25,149 bases of DNA from JAJTHJ01 sp046316025 (GCA_046316025.1 JBKCXU010000153.1:1-25149), one strand, 5' to 3'. Positions 1 to 7,687 are shown, counted from the first letter of the stretch. Notes: generated by a model not told the origin, from the letters alone. Numbers and translations: made by a program.

Positions 1-1059
1 CGGCGCCCGGACGCATCGGGCCGCGCGCACCCGGTTCTCGCCACGCCGCGCCCCACGTATCTGACGCCGCCGACCGAACTCGAGCGCCCGCACGAACCAG
101 GCGCGGCGCCGCGCCATGCGGTGCTCGCCATTGCCGCGCAACCCGGCAAGCTGCGCGTGCGGCGCGGCGAACGGCTGCGCCTCACCGCCGCGAGCGCCGC
201 GCCCGCCGACGACGGCAAAGCGCGCGGCGCGCGCAAGATGGCCGAGATCGCCTGCACGCTGCCCGAGGTATTCGCGCAGGTCGAACGCGGCGAGCGCATC
301 TGGTTCGACGACGGGCGCATCGGTGGCGTGATCCGCAAGGCCTCGCCCGCGGCGCTTGAAGTCGAAATCACGCACGCGCGCGACGCCGGCGAGAATCTGG
401 CCGGCGACAAGGGCATCAACCTGCCCGACAGCGCGCTCGACCTGCCGGCGCTGACCGAGAAGGACCGCGCCGACCTCGCAGTCGTGGCGCGCTGCGCCGA
501 TCTGGTCGGCCTGTCGTTCGCGCAGCGCGCGGCCGACGTGCGCGCGCTGCGGCAGCGGCTGACGGAACTCAATGCCGCGCGCGTAGGCATCCTGCTGAAG
601 ATCGAGACGCAGCGCGGCTTCGAGAATTTGCCGCAACTGCTGTTCGCGGCGATGGGCGGGCGGGCCGCCGGCGTGATGATCGCGCGCGGCGACCTGGCGG
701 TGGAGTGCGGCTACGAGCGGCTGGCCGAGGTGCAGGAAGAAATCCTGTGGGCGGCCGAGGCCGCGCACCTGCCGGTGGTGTGGGCGACCCAGGTCCTGGA
801 GACGCTCGCCAAGACCGGCCAGCCTTCGCGCGCCGAGATCACCGACGCCGCGATGGGCGTGCGCGCCGAATGCGTGATGCTCAACAAAGGCCCGCACATC
901 CTCGACGCAATGCGCACGCTGGGCGACATCCTGCGGCGGATGCAGTCGCATCAGGCCAAAAAGCGCACGCTGCTGCGCGCGCTGAAAGCCTGGTCGCAGC
1001 CACTGGCGCCGCCTGTCACGCCGCCGTCACCGCGGCGCACTAGGCTTGCGCGCACCTGA
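1..1059 (+). CDS. Pyruvate kinase-like protein, 3' part (start outside window)
   Basis: The reading frame is open from base 1, so about 352 C-terminal residues are visible and the start lies upstream. Pyruvate kinase core motifs appear in family order: DGRI in the B-domain region, GDKGINLP, LTEKDRADL, SFAQRAADV, KIETQRG (the K and E that contact metal and substrate), MIARGDLAVE, ATQVLETL and RAEITDAA. The protein ends soon after the barrel with a Pro/Arg-rich tail, so the C-terminal allosteric domain of ordinary pyruvate kinases is missing. The family reaction is phosphoenolpyruvate + ADP to pyruvate + ATP; whether this short form is active is unknown. The last 50 bases of the gene also hold the candidate Pho promoter of the next gene. 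The family call is firm and the exact function is not. Confidence 0.8.
   Translation, partial: RRPDASGRAHPVLATPRPTYLTPPTELERPHEPGAAPRHAVLAIAAQPGKLRVRRGERLRLTAASAAPADDGKARGARKMAEIACTLPEVFAQVERGERIWFDDGRIGGVIRKASPAALEVEITHARDAGENLAGDKGINLPDSALDLPALTEKDRADLAVVARCADLVGLSFAQRAADVRALRQRLTELNAARVGILLKIETQRGFENLPQLLFAAMGGRAAGVMIARGDLAVECGYERLAEVQEEILWAAEAAHLPVVWATQVLETLAKTGQPSRAEITDAAMGVRAECVMLNKGPHILDAMRTLGDILRRMQSHQAKKRTLLRALKAWSQPLAPPVTPPSPRRTRLART
1013..1046 (+). promoter_or_regulatory. Candidate Pho box and -10 for the plcP-agt pair
   Basis: Bases 1013-1019 read CTGTCAC and 1024-1030 read CCGTCAC. These are two 7-bp repeats with a 4-bp spacer, the layout of the PhoB box (consensus CTGTCAT-N4-CTGTCAT, last base often C). 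Exactly 10 bp later, at 1041-1046, lies TAGGCT, a weak -10 at the same distance as in the E. coli phoA promoter. The site lies in the end of the upstream coding region, 32 bp before the assigned start at 1078. PhoB control is inferred from the match and from phoB lying in the same window. Confidence 0.6.
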
Positions 1060-1077
1060 AGCCGACATCACGCACCC

Positions 1078-2010
1078 TTGTTTGGCGCTTCTTTCTTCAC
1101 CTCCGAGCGCAGCGCACCGATCGCGGCGAAGGGACAGGCTTCCCCTACCGCCGCCGAAGCGCAGCCCGCCGAACCGCGCCGCCTGCGCGCGATTTTCGTC
1201 TCCGACGTCCACCTCGGCACGCCCGGCTGCAAGGCCGAGCATCTGCTCGACTTTCTGCGCCATCACGAGTCGGACGTGCTGTATCTGGTCGGCGACATCA
1301 TCGACGGCTGGGCGCTGAAAGGCCGCTTCTTCTGGCGCCAGTCGCACAACGACGTGATCCAGAAAGTGCTGCGCCGCGCGCGCAAGGGCACGCGCGTGAT
1401 CTTCATCCCCGGCAACCACGACGAGGCGGCGCGGCCCTTCGCCGGCCTCAACTTCGGCGACATCGCGATCCGCGACGAGGCGCTGCACGTCACGCTCGAC
1501 GGTCGCCGCCTGTGGGTGGTGCACGGCGACTTTGCCGACGGCGTGATCCGCCACGCGAAGTGGCTCGCGCATCTGGGCGACGCCTTGTACGACTTCGTGC
1601 TGTGGCTCAACGGCCATTACAACGCGCTGCGCGCGCGGCTCGGGTTGCCGTACTGGTCGCTGTCGCAGTACCTGAAGCACCAGGTGAAAAACGCGGTGTC
1701 GTTCATCACCGACTTCGAGCAGGTGCTGGTGCGCGAGGCGCAGCGGCGCGGCTACGACGGCGTCGTTTGCGGGCACATCCACAAGGCGGAAATCCGCACC
1801 GTCGATGGTCTGCTCTATTGCAACGACGGCGACTGGGTCGAAAGCCTGACCGCGCTGGTCGAAGACCTCGAAGGCCGGCTGGAGATCGTCGAGTGGAAGC
1901 AGATCCGCGCGCCCGGCGCGGCGGTGCCGCGCTGGAGCGAAGAAGAGCCGATCACCCCGGCTGCGGCGCCGCCCGCGCTGCTGCCGGTGCCGGCGGCGGC
2001 CGAGGCCTGA
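1078..2010 (+). CDS. plcP: PlcP-type metallophosphoesterase (LpxH-like fold), probable phospholipase C of lipid remodelling
   Basis: This is a calcineurin-like phosphoesterase of the group usually annotated as UDP-2,3-diacylglucosamine diphosphatase. Metal-binding motifs in order are DVHLG (about 43-47), GDIIDGW, GNHDE, HGDF and GHIHKAE; the C-terminal 30 residues are Pro/Ala-rich. In Sinorhizobium meliloti and marine bacteria a member of this group, PlcP, releases diacylglycerol from phospholipids during phosphate starvation and is paired with a glycosyltransferase, as here. That pairing and the Pho box upstream favour PlcP over a housekeeping LpxH. The start is uncertain. The frame opens only after the stop at 1059, and TTG at 1078 is the first usable codon, with no Shine-Dalgarno. 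No ATG precedes the first motif. Substrate is inferred. Confidence 0.72.
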   Translation: MFGASFFTSERSAPIAAKGQASPTAAEAQPAEPRRLRAIFVSDVHLGTPGCKAEHLLDFLRHHESDVLYLVGDIIDGWALKGRFFWRQSHNDVIQKVLRRARKGTRVIFIPGNHDEAARPFAGLNFGDIAIRDEALHVTLDGRRLWVVHGDFADGVIRHAKWLAHLGDALYDFVLWLNGHYNALRARLGLPYWSLSQYLKHQVKNAVSFITDFEQVLVREAQRRGYDGVVCGHIHKAEIRTVDGLLYCNDGDWVESLTALVEDLEGRLEIVEWKQIRAPGAAVPRWSEEEPITPAAAPPALLPVPAAAEA

Positions 2011-2037
2011 ACCCACCCCAAGCGACGGAGCGCGCAC

Positions 2038-3081
2038 GTGAAGATACTGATCGTCACCGACGCCTGGCACCCGCAGGTCAACGGCGTGGTGCGCACCATC
2101 GAGGCCACGGCGCGCGAACTCGCCGCCGCCGGCCACGCCTGCGCCTACATCACGCCGCAGTCGTTCTACACCCTGCCCTGCCCCGGATACAGCGAAATCC
2201 GGCTGTCGCTGCTGCCCTTCCGGCGAGTGGCGCAGACCATCGCGGCCGAGGCGCCGGATGCGATCCACCTCGCCACCGAAGGCCCGCTCGGCCAGGCGGC
2301 GCGCCGCTACTGCCTGCGCCGCGGGCTGCCGTTCACGACCGCTTATCACACGCGCTTTCCGCAGTACCTGCGCGCGATGTACGGCGTGCCGGAGCGCTGG
2401 ACCTACGGCTTCCTGCGCCGCTTCCACGGCACGGCGGCGCGGGTGCTGTCGCCGACCGCCGAAATGGACCGCGATCTGGCGGCCATCGGCATCGAGCGCA
2501 TCGCACGCTGGACGCGCGGCGTGGACCTCGCCACGTTTTCGCCGCAGGCGAGCGAGGCGCCGGCAGTGGCCGACCTGCCGCGGCCACGCTTCCTGTACGT
2601 GGGCCGCGTCTCGGTGGAAAAGAACATCGGCGCGTTTCTGGCGCTCGATCTGCCGGGCAGCAAGATCGTCGCCGGCGTGGGGCCTGAGCTGGAGCGACTG
2701 CGCCGCCGCCATCCGGAGGTGCGTTTCGTCGGCCTGCTGGAGCGGCCGGCGCTGGCGCAGTTGTATTCGAGCGTGGACGTATTCGTCTTCCCCAGCCGCA
2801 CCGACACCTTCGGGTTGGTGCTGCTCGAAGCGCTCGCCTGCGGCACGCCGGTGGCGGCGTATCCGGTGGCCGGGCCGCTCGACGTGGTAGGCGGCTCGCC
2901 GGCAGCCTGCCTGAACGAGGACCTGCGCCGCGCCGCCTTGCGCGCGCTGCGGATCGACCGTGCCCTGTGCCGGGCGCACGCGGAGCATTACTCCTGGCGC
3001 GCGGCCACCGAGCAGTTCATCGCCTTGCAGGCGCACATCGAACGCGGCTCCGCCGTGCCTGCCCTCGTGCAGGCGGCGTAG
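2038..3081 (+). CDS. agt: GT4 family glycosyltransferase, probable diacylglycerol glycosyltransferase (Agt-like)
   Basis: This is a 347-residue GT-B glycosyltransferase. The N-terminal domain begins KILIVTDAWHPQVNGVVRT, the glycine-rich acceptor-side loop of GT4 enzymes. The C-terminal domain has GRVSVEKN and the donor-site motif FPSRTDTFGLVLLEA with its conserved E. There is no signal peptide or membrane span; such enzymes act on the cytoplasmic membrane face. The start is GTG at 2038, with GGAG at 2027-2030 seven bases upstream. It follows the phosphoesterase gene after 27 bp and probably shares its transcript. Agt, next to PlcP in alpha- and gammaproteobacteria, adds glucose or glucuronate to diacylglycerol; I infer that role from the neighbour. 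A mannosyltransferase of the MgtA/PimB type cannot be excluded from sequence alone. Confidence 0.68.
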   Translation: MKILIVTDAWHPQVNGVVRTIEATARELAAAGHACAYITPQSFYTLPCPGYSEIRLSLLPFRRVAQTIAAEAPDAIHLATEGPLGQAARRYCLRRGLPFTTAYHTRFPQYLRAMYGVPERWTYGFLRRFHGTAARVLSPTAEMDRDLAAIGIERIARWTRGVDLATFSPQASEAPAVADLPRPRFLYVGRVSVEKNIGAFLALDLPGSKIVAGVGPELERLRRRHPEVRFVGLLERPALAQLYSSVDVFVFPSRTDTFGLVLLEALACGTPVAAYPVAGPLDVVGGSPAACLNEDLRRAALRALRIDRALCRAHAEHYSWRAATEQFIALQAHIERGSAVPALVQAA

Positions 3082-3203
3082 GCGTGGCGCTTGTTTCGTT
3101 TCCAAGGTATTGCGTGGATCTACTGAAATTTCGCCAAATGCTTGACGAACTCTCACCCAAAGCCCCAGAGCCGCGCGCGGGCAGGCGCGCGTCGCCCCAG
3201 CGG

Positions 3204-3223
3204 CGCAAAGCGCGCGCTTTGCG
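3204..3223. repeat. Perfect 20-bp palindrome
   Basis: CGCAAAGCGC is followed directly by its exact reverse complement GCGCTTTGCG. It could form a hairpin on either strand between two convergent genes. No T-run follows, so a Rho-independent terminator is not supported. Confidence 0.6.
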
Positions 3224-3356
3224 AAACCCCGCTTCCGCCCCGCTGATGCGGGCGAGGGGAACACACCCTATCGCACATCGGCGCGAGAGGGTGGCGCGAA
3301 GCGCCGGGTGAGGGCGCAGCGGCCGTCAATCGCTTACCGGACCCTCCATAGGGATC

Positions 3357-3430
3357 GTCGCGCCGGCGCAGGCCGAGGCCCAGTGGCGTTGGTCGCAACG
3401 ACACTAGGCCCCGGCCTGCGCCGGGGCGAC
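3357..3430. repeat. Long imperfect hairpin, REP-like intergenic element
   Basis: Arms 3357-3385 and 3402-3430 are inverse complements at 26 of 29 positions. Between them CGTTG (3387-3391) and CAACG (3396-3400) form a tip stem around a 4-base loop, so the whole 74 bp folds as one hairpin. The core GGCCTGCGCCGGGGCGAC resembles palindromes scattered between genes in many G+C-rich proteobacteria. No transposase is nearby. Copy number elsewhere in the genome cannot be seen here. Confidence 0.7.
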
Positions 3431-3465
3431 GTCGTCAGCGTTGTCGTACCGGAACGGAAAGCGAA

Positions 3466-4167
3466 TCAGCCGTCGCTGCGCGCCGACAAGCGATAGCCGA
3501 GCCCGCGCACCGTCTGCACGAGGTCGCGCGCGCCCGCCGGCGCGAGCGATTTACGCAGCCGCAGCATGTGCACGTCGACCGTGCGCTCTTCGATGAACAC
3601 GTGGTCGCCCCAGACGCTGTCGAGCAACTGCGCGCGGCTGAACACGCGCTCGGGGTGCCCGACCAGGAAGCGCAACAGCTTGAACTCCGCCAGCCCCATT
3701 TTGACCGGCTGGCCGTCGACAGTGACCTCGTGCCGCACCGGGTCGATCTTCAGCGGGCCGTATTCGAGCGCCTCGCCGCTCAATTGCGGCGCACGGCGGC
3801 GGAACACCGCGCGCACGCGGGAGACCAGCTCGCGCGGCGAAAACGGCTTGACCACGTAGTCGTCGGCACCGGCATCCAGACCTGCGACGCGGTCGGCCTC
3901 AGCGCCGCGCGCGGTCAGCATGATCACCGGCAGCGCGCGGGTGCGCTCCTCGGTACGCAGCTCGCGCAGCAGCTCGATACCGGAGCGGTCGGGCAGCATC
4001 CAGTCGAGGACGACGAGGTCCGGCAACTCGCGCTGCACCTCGGCGCGTGCGCCGCGCGCGTCGTCGGCGCGGCGCACGGCGAAGCCGGCATTGCCGCAGG
4101 CGAAGGCGACCAGCTCCTGAATGGCCGGTTCGTCCTCTACCACCAGGATCGCGCCGCCGGTGGACAT
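3466..4167 (-). CDS. phoB: Phosphate regulon response regulator PhoB
   Basis: This 233-residue OmpR/PhoB-family regulator matches the usual length of about 229. The receiver domain has the acidic pair E11-D12, the phosphorylation site D55 in VVLDWMLPD, the conserved T in IMLTARG and K in VVKPFSPREL. The C-terminal winged helix carries LAEFKLLRFLVGHPERVFSR and ends in RTVDVHMLRLRKSL and GLGYRL. When phosphorylated by PhoR it binds Pho boxes and activates phosphate-starvation genes, probably including the two box sites in this window. ATG at 4167 overlaps the phoU stop by one base (TGATG), so the two are translationally coupled. No phoR follows; the next gene is convergent. The identification is firm. 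Confidence 0.95.
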   Translation of the reverse strand: MSTGGAILVVEDEPAIQELVAFACGNAGFAVRRADDARGARAEVQRELPDLVVLDWMLPDRSGIELLRELRTEERTRALPVIMLTARGAEADRVAGLDAGADDYVVKPFSPRELVSRVRAVFRRRAPQLSGEALEYGPLKIDPVRHEVTVDGQPVKMGLAEFKLLRFLVGHPERVFSRAQLLDSVWGDHVFIEERTVDVHMLRLRKSLAPAGARDLVQTVRGLGYRLSARSDG

Positions 4168-4880
4168 CAGGCCTGCGCGACCGCGCGGTCGACCTCGTCC
4201 GGCGTGGCGTGGCGCACGTCGAGGCCGGCGGCGATGAAGATCACATGCTCGGCGATGTTCTTGGCGTGGTCGCCGACGCGCTCGATCGCCTTGGCCACCC
4301 ATACGGTGTCGAGCGCCGCCGAGATCGTGCGCGGGTCTTCCATCATGAAGGTAATCAACTGGCGCAGGATCGCGCGGAAGCGTTCGTCCACACCCTCGTC
4401 GTCGCGAATGATCGCCGCCGCCGCGGTCGGGTCGAGGCGGGCGAAGGCATCGAGCGCGCGGCTCACCAGGCGCGCGGCGATGTCGCCGCCGGCGCGGATG
4501 TCGGGGATGCGGTTCATCCGCGCGTTGTACTTGTCGTGCATCCACTTGGCCGCGCGCGCGATCTTGGCCGACTCGTCGCCGATGCGCTCGATGTCGTTGA
4601 TCGCCTTGGCCACCCCCATGATCATCCGCAGGTCGACTGCGGTCGGCTGGCGGCGGGCGATCACGTGATTGACCATGCGGTCGAGTTCGACCTGCAGGTC
4701 GTTGACGCGCCGGTCGGAGGCGATCGCCTGGTCGGCCTGCGCCATGTCGGCATCCTCGAAGGCGTCGAGGGCCGTCTTCAGTTGCACTTCGACCAGCCCG
4801 CCCATCTGCAGCACGCGCGAGCGCACCGCTTCGAGTTCCTGGTCGTAGATCTTGGACGAGTGTTCTCCGCTGGTCATCAT
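4167..4880 (-). CDS. phoU: Phosphate transport system regulator PhoU
   Basis: This 237-residue cytoplasmic helical protein is made of two PhoU repeats. The metal-binding E/D motifs are seen in each half: DIERIGDESAKIA near residue 95 and AIERVGDHAKNIAEHV near 200. PhoU connects the Pst transporter to PhoR and keeps the Pho response off when phosphate is plentiful. Two adjacent ATG codons (4880 and 4877) can start it; GGGAG at 4886-4890 is 5 bases from the first and 8 from the second, so the shorter product, by one residue, is equally likely. It follows pstB after 14 bp and overlaps phoB by one base. Confidence 0.95.
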   Translation of the reverse strand: MMTSGEHSSKIYDQELEAVRSRVLQMGGLVEVQLKTALDAFEDADMAQADQAIASDRRVNDLQVELDRMVNHVIARRQPTAVDLRMIMGVAKAINDIERIGDESAKIARAAKWMHDKYNARMNRIPDIRAGGDIAARLVSRALDAFARLDPTAAAAIIRDDEGVDERFRAILRQLITFMMEDPRTISAALDTVWVAKAIERVGDHAKNIAEHVIFIAAGLDVRHATPDEVDRAVAQA

Positions 4881-4894
4881 GGCGACTCCCGCAC

Positions 4895-5710
4895 TCAGCC
4901 GAAGCGGCCGGTGATGTAATCCTCGGTTTCTTTGCGCTTGGGCTTGATGAAAATCCGATCGGTATCGCCGAACTCGATCAGTTCGCCCAGGTACATGTAG
5001 GCGGTGAAGTCCGACACCCGCGCCGCCTGTTGCATGTTGTGGGTGACCACGAGGATCGTCACCCGCTCCTTGAGCTGGGCCATCAGCTCTTCGATCGAGG
5101 CCGTGGCAATCGGGTCGAGCGCCGAGGTCGGCTCGTCGAAGAGGAGCAACTCCGGGTCGGTGGCCAGCGCCCGCGCGATGCACAGCCGCTGCTGCTGCCC
5201 GCCGGACATGGCGAGGGCGACGTCGTTCAAGCGGTCCTTCGCCTCGTTCCACAGCGCCGCGTCGCGCAGCGCCTGCTCGGCTTTTTCGTCGAGGATCGCC
5301 TTGTTGGTCACGCCGCGCACGCGCAGGCCGTAGACGACGTTTTCGTAGATCGACTTCGGAAACGGGTTCGGCTTCTGGAACACCATGCCGATGCGCATCC
5401 GCACCTCGATCGGATCGACGCTGCGCGCGAGGATGTCGACGTTGTCCGGCATCAGGCGGATTTCCCCTTCGTAGCGCATGTTGGGGTACAGGTCGTGCAT
5501 CCGGTTGAAACAGCGCAGGAAGGTCGATTTGCCGCAGCCCGAGGGCCCGATCAGGGCCGTCACCTTGTTCTGGTAGACCGGCATCTGGATGCGCTTGAGC
5601 GCCTGGAATGCGCCGTAGTAGAAGTCGAGCGAACGCGCCTCGGCCTTGATCCGCGGGGTCTCGCCGGCGCCCGCGGCGCGCCCCGCCACGGAGGAATCGA
5701 CACTCACCAT
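4895..5710 (-). CDS. pstB: Phosphate ABC transporter ATP-binding protein PstB
   Basis: This 271-residue ABC ATPase energises high-affinity phosphate uptake. Motifs are Walker A GPSGCGKST (about 55-63), the PstB-type Q-loop FQKPNPFP, signature LAMSGGQQQRLCIARAL, Walker B LLLFDEPTSALDP and switch His in VVTHNMQQA. FNRMHDLYP and the C-terminal DYITGRFG are characteristic of PstB. ATG at 5710 lies inside the end of pstA, giving a 7-bp overlap. About 20 N-terminal residues ahead of the ABC domain are Ala/Gly-rich and poorly conserved in the family. Identification is firm from both the motifs and the operon. Confidence 0.96.
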   Translation of the reverse strand: MVSVDSSVAGRAAGAGETPRIKAEARSLDFYYGAFQALKRIQMPVYQNKVTALIGPSGCGKSTFLRCFNRMHDLYPNMRYEGEIRLMPDNVDILARSVDPIEVRMRIGMVFQKPNPFPKSIYENVVYGLRVRGVTNKAILDEKAEQALRDAALWNEAKDRLNDVALAMSGGQQQRLCIARALATDPELLLFDEPTSALDPIATASIEELMAQLKERVTILVVTHNMQQAARVSDFTAYMYLGELIEFGDTDRIFIKPKRKETEDYITGRFG

Positions 5711-6648
5711 TTGATTTTCTTCCTCACCTGATAGCGCAGGTAGATGGCCAGCCCGTTCATCACCAGCGTCATGCCGAGCAGGATCACGCCGGCCGCGGCG
5801 GCATTGAGCTGGAACGCCTTGTCCGGGCGCGACACCCAGTTGTACATCTGGATCGGCAGTACGGTGAACTCCGAGCGGATCCAGTCGAAATTCAAAAACG
5901 GAAACTCCGCCGAAATCGGCGATGGCGGCAGGAACGCGATGAACGTCAGCGCGCCGATGGTGATGATCGGCGCGGTCTGGCCGATGGCCTCGGCCATGCC
6001 GAGGATGATGCCGGTCAGGATGCCGCCGCGCGAGTACGGCAGCAAGTGATCGGAGATCATCTGCCAGCGCGTCGCACCCAGGGCATAAGCCGCCTCGCGC
6101 ACATACCCCGGCACCGTCCGCAACGCCTCGCGCGAGGAGACGATGACGATCGGCAGGATCAGCAACGCCAGGGTGAGTCCCGCGGTGAGGACGCTTTCGC
6201 CGAAACCGAACTGGTAGACGAACAGCCCCAAGGCCAGCAGGCCGTAGACGATCGAGGGTACACCGGCGAGGTTGGTCACGTTGATTTCGATCAGGTCGGT
6301 GATCCAGTTCTTCTTTGCGTACTCCTCGAGATACACGGCAGCGGCCACCCCAACCGGCACGGCCGCGAACATCGTCACCAGCATCACCATCGCGCTGCCG
6401 ACCCAGGCGGACAGGATGCCCGCCTCGGAGGCCCGCCGCGAGGGGAAGTTCGTGAGGAAGCTCCACGACAGCCGCGGCAGGCCGTCGATCAGCAGGTCGA
6501 GAAAGGCGGCAATGAGCACGAGTACGGCAAAGGCCGTGCAAAAGACGCCGGCGGCGGCGAACAGAACCTGTTTGCGCTTGCCGGCGGCGATCAGCGTGCG
6601 AATCGCGCGGACTTGCGGCGCTGCAGCTTCGGTGGCGGCGGCGCTCAT
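5704..6648 (-). CDS. pstA: Phosphate ABC transporter permease PstA
   Basis: This 314-residue inner-membrane permease has a first hydrophobic segment at about 28-50 and further spans across the rest. The family sequences INVTNLAGVPSIVYG and the coupling loop EAAYALGATRWQMI, which contacts PstB, are present, followed by GMAEAIGQTAPII. With PstC it forms the phosphate channel. ATG at 6648 overlaps the pstC stop by one base (TGATG), and its own end overlaps pstB. Length is close to the usual 296-300, with a slightly longer N-terminus rich in Ala. Confidence 0.95.
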   Translation of the reverse strand: MSAAATEAAAPQVRAIRTLIAAGKRKQVLFAAAGVFCTAFAVLVLIAAFLDLLIDGLPRLSWSFLTNFPSRRASEAGILSAWVGSAMVMLVTMFAAVPVGVAAAVYLEEYAKKNWITDLIEINVTNLAGVPSIVYGLLALGLFVYQFGFGESVLTAGLTLALLILPIVIVSSREALRTVPGYVREAAYALGATRWQMISDHLLPYSRGGILTGIILGMAEAIGQTAPIITIGALTFIAFLPPSPISAEFPFLNFDWIRSEFTVLPIQMYNWVSRPDKAFQLNAAAAGVILLGMTLVMNGLAIYLRYQVRKKIKW

Positions 6649-7598
6649 CAGTAGACCTTGCGGAAGCGCCGACGCAGGAAGTGCCCGGCGACATTGAGAA
6701 TCAGCGTCATCACCAGCAGCACCAGGCCGGCGGCAAAGATGCTGCGGTAAGCCACCGAGCCGTGCTCGAGGTCGCCGAGACTGACCTGCGCAATGTATGC
6801 GGTCAGCGTCGCCGCCGCTTCCATCGGATTGAACGTGAAGTTGGCGTTCTGCCCGGCGGCGATCGCCACCACCATGGTTTCGCCGATCGCCCGCGCCGCC
6901 GCCAACACATAGGCGGCAACGACGCCGGAGACGGCCGCCGGCATGACGATCCGCAGCGCCACCTGCAGCTTGTTGCTGCCGACCGCGTAAGCGCCCTCGC
7001 GCATGCTCATCGGCACCGAACGCATCGCGTCCTCGGCCAGGGAGGCAATCGTCGGAATCGTGGCTATCCCCACGACCACGCCCGGCGCGAGCATGTTGAA
7101 CCCCGGCAGCCCCGGCAGGATCGTCGCCTGCAGCAAGGGGGTGACAAACAGCAGGGCGAAGTAACCGAACACGATCGTCGGCACCGCCGCAATCAGTTCC
7201 AGCGCGGGCTTGACGACTTCGCGCAGGCGGTGCGGCGCGAACTCCGACAGATAGATCGCGATGATCGTACCCATCGGCACCGCGACGATCAGCGCGATGA
7301 AGGTGACCGTGAGCGTTCCGGCAATCAGCGGCAAAATGCCGTAGCTCGGATTCGCGAATAGCGGCGTCCACACCGTTCCCGTCAGGAACTCCCACACGGA
7401 AACGACTTCAAAGAAGGTGAGCGACTCGTAGACGAGGATGACGGTAATGGCGACGGTCGTAAACACCGCGACCAGCCCGGCCATCATCAGCAGGAACTCG
7501 ATGAACCGCTCCTTCAGTATCCGACCGCGCTTGTGCTTGAGCGATTCGGACACGGCGGCAGCGACCGCGTCCGCGGGCAGTGCGTCGGAATGAGGCAT
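6648..7598 (-). CDS. pstC: Phosphate ABC transporter permease PstC
   Basis: This 316-residue permease has a first long hydrophobic segment at about 35-58, then the PstC sequence WTPLFANPSYGILPLIAGT, the coupling loop MREGAYAVGSNKLQVAL and AARAIGETMVVAIAAGQ. It is the partner of PstA in the phosphate channel. I chose ATG at 7598, which gives a length like E. coli PstC (319) and has AAAGAG nine bases upstream. An in-frame GTG at 7616 would add six residues but has no ribosome-binding site. It follows pstS after a 113-bp gap that contains a G+C-rich hairpin. Confidence 0.94.
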   Translation of the reverse strand: MPHSDALPADAVAAAVSESLKHKRGRILKERFIEFLLMMAGLVAVFTTVAITVILVYESLTFFEVVSVWEFLTGTVWTPLFANPSYGILPLIAGTLTVTFIALIVAVPMGTIIAIYLSEFAPHRLREVVKPALELIAAVPTIVFGYFALLFVTPLLQATILPGLPGFNMLAPGVVVGIATIPTIASLAEDAMRSVPMSMREGAYAVGSNKLQVALRIVMPAAVSGVVAAYVLAAARAIGETMVVAIAAGQNANFTFNPMEAAATLTAYIAQVSLGDLEHGSVAYRSIFAAGLVLLVMTLILNVAGHFLRRRFRKVY

Positions 7599-7661
7599 CT
7601 TGCGGGACTCTTTCACAGGCAGGCCGGCAGCAGGCGAGACGACACCGGCAGATTACTGGCT

Positions 7662-7687
7662 GCGGGGGCCGCCTTGACGACCCCCGC
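7662..7687 (-). promoter_or_regulatory. Hairpin between pstS and pstC, possible mRNA-stabilising or partial-termination element
   Basis: GCGGGGG (7662-7668) pairs with CCCCCGC (7681-7687) around a 12-base loop. It sits 24 bp past the pstS stop in the pst transcript. No T-tract follows, so full termination is unlikely. Such hairpins downstream of binding-protein genes often protect the upstream mRNA and let the binding protein outnumber the permease; here that is inference. Confidence 0.5.

Larger units (their letters stand above)
3082..3465. other. Repeat-rich gap between convergent agt and phoB
   Basis: No convincing gene lies in this 384-bp gap. Its first 70 bases are less G+C-rich than the rest. 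After that it is a patchwork of small palindromes: a perfect 20-bp palindrome (3204-3223), CCCGC-TGAT-GCGGG (about 3237-3250), GGCGC-GAA-GCGCC (3293-3305), and a long hairpin at 3357-3430. CTCACCC near 3152 is matched by GGGTGAG near 3306 in inverse orientation. Such mosaics are typical dispersed intergenic repeats of G+C-rich proteobacteria. The palindromes could also end transcription from both sides, but no T-tract is visible. Confidence 0.7.

Noticed and set aside
1027..3264. Very long open frame on the - strand antisense to plcP and agt
   Set aside because: The translation is Arg/Ala-rich without motifs, and it lies opposite two clear genes; it results from high G+C at third codon positions.
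3466..4545. Longer N-terminal extension of PhoB running into phoU
   Set aside because: The extra sequence is out-of-frame phoU coding DNA; ATG at 4167 gives the normal PhoB start and length.
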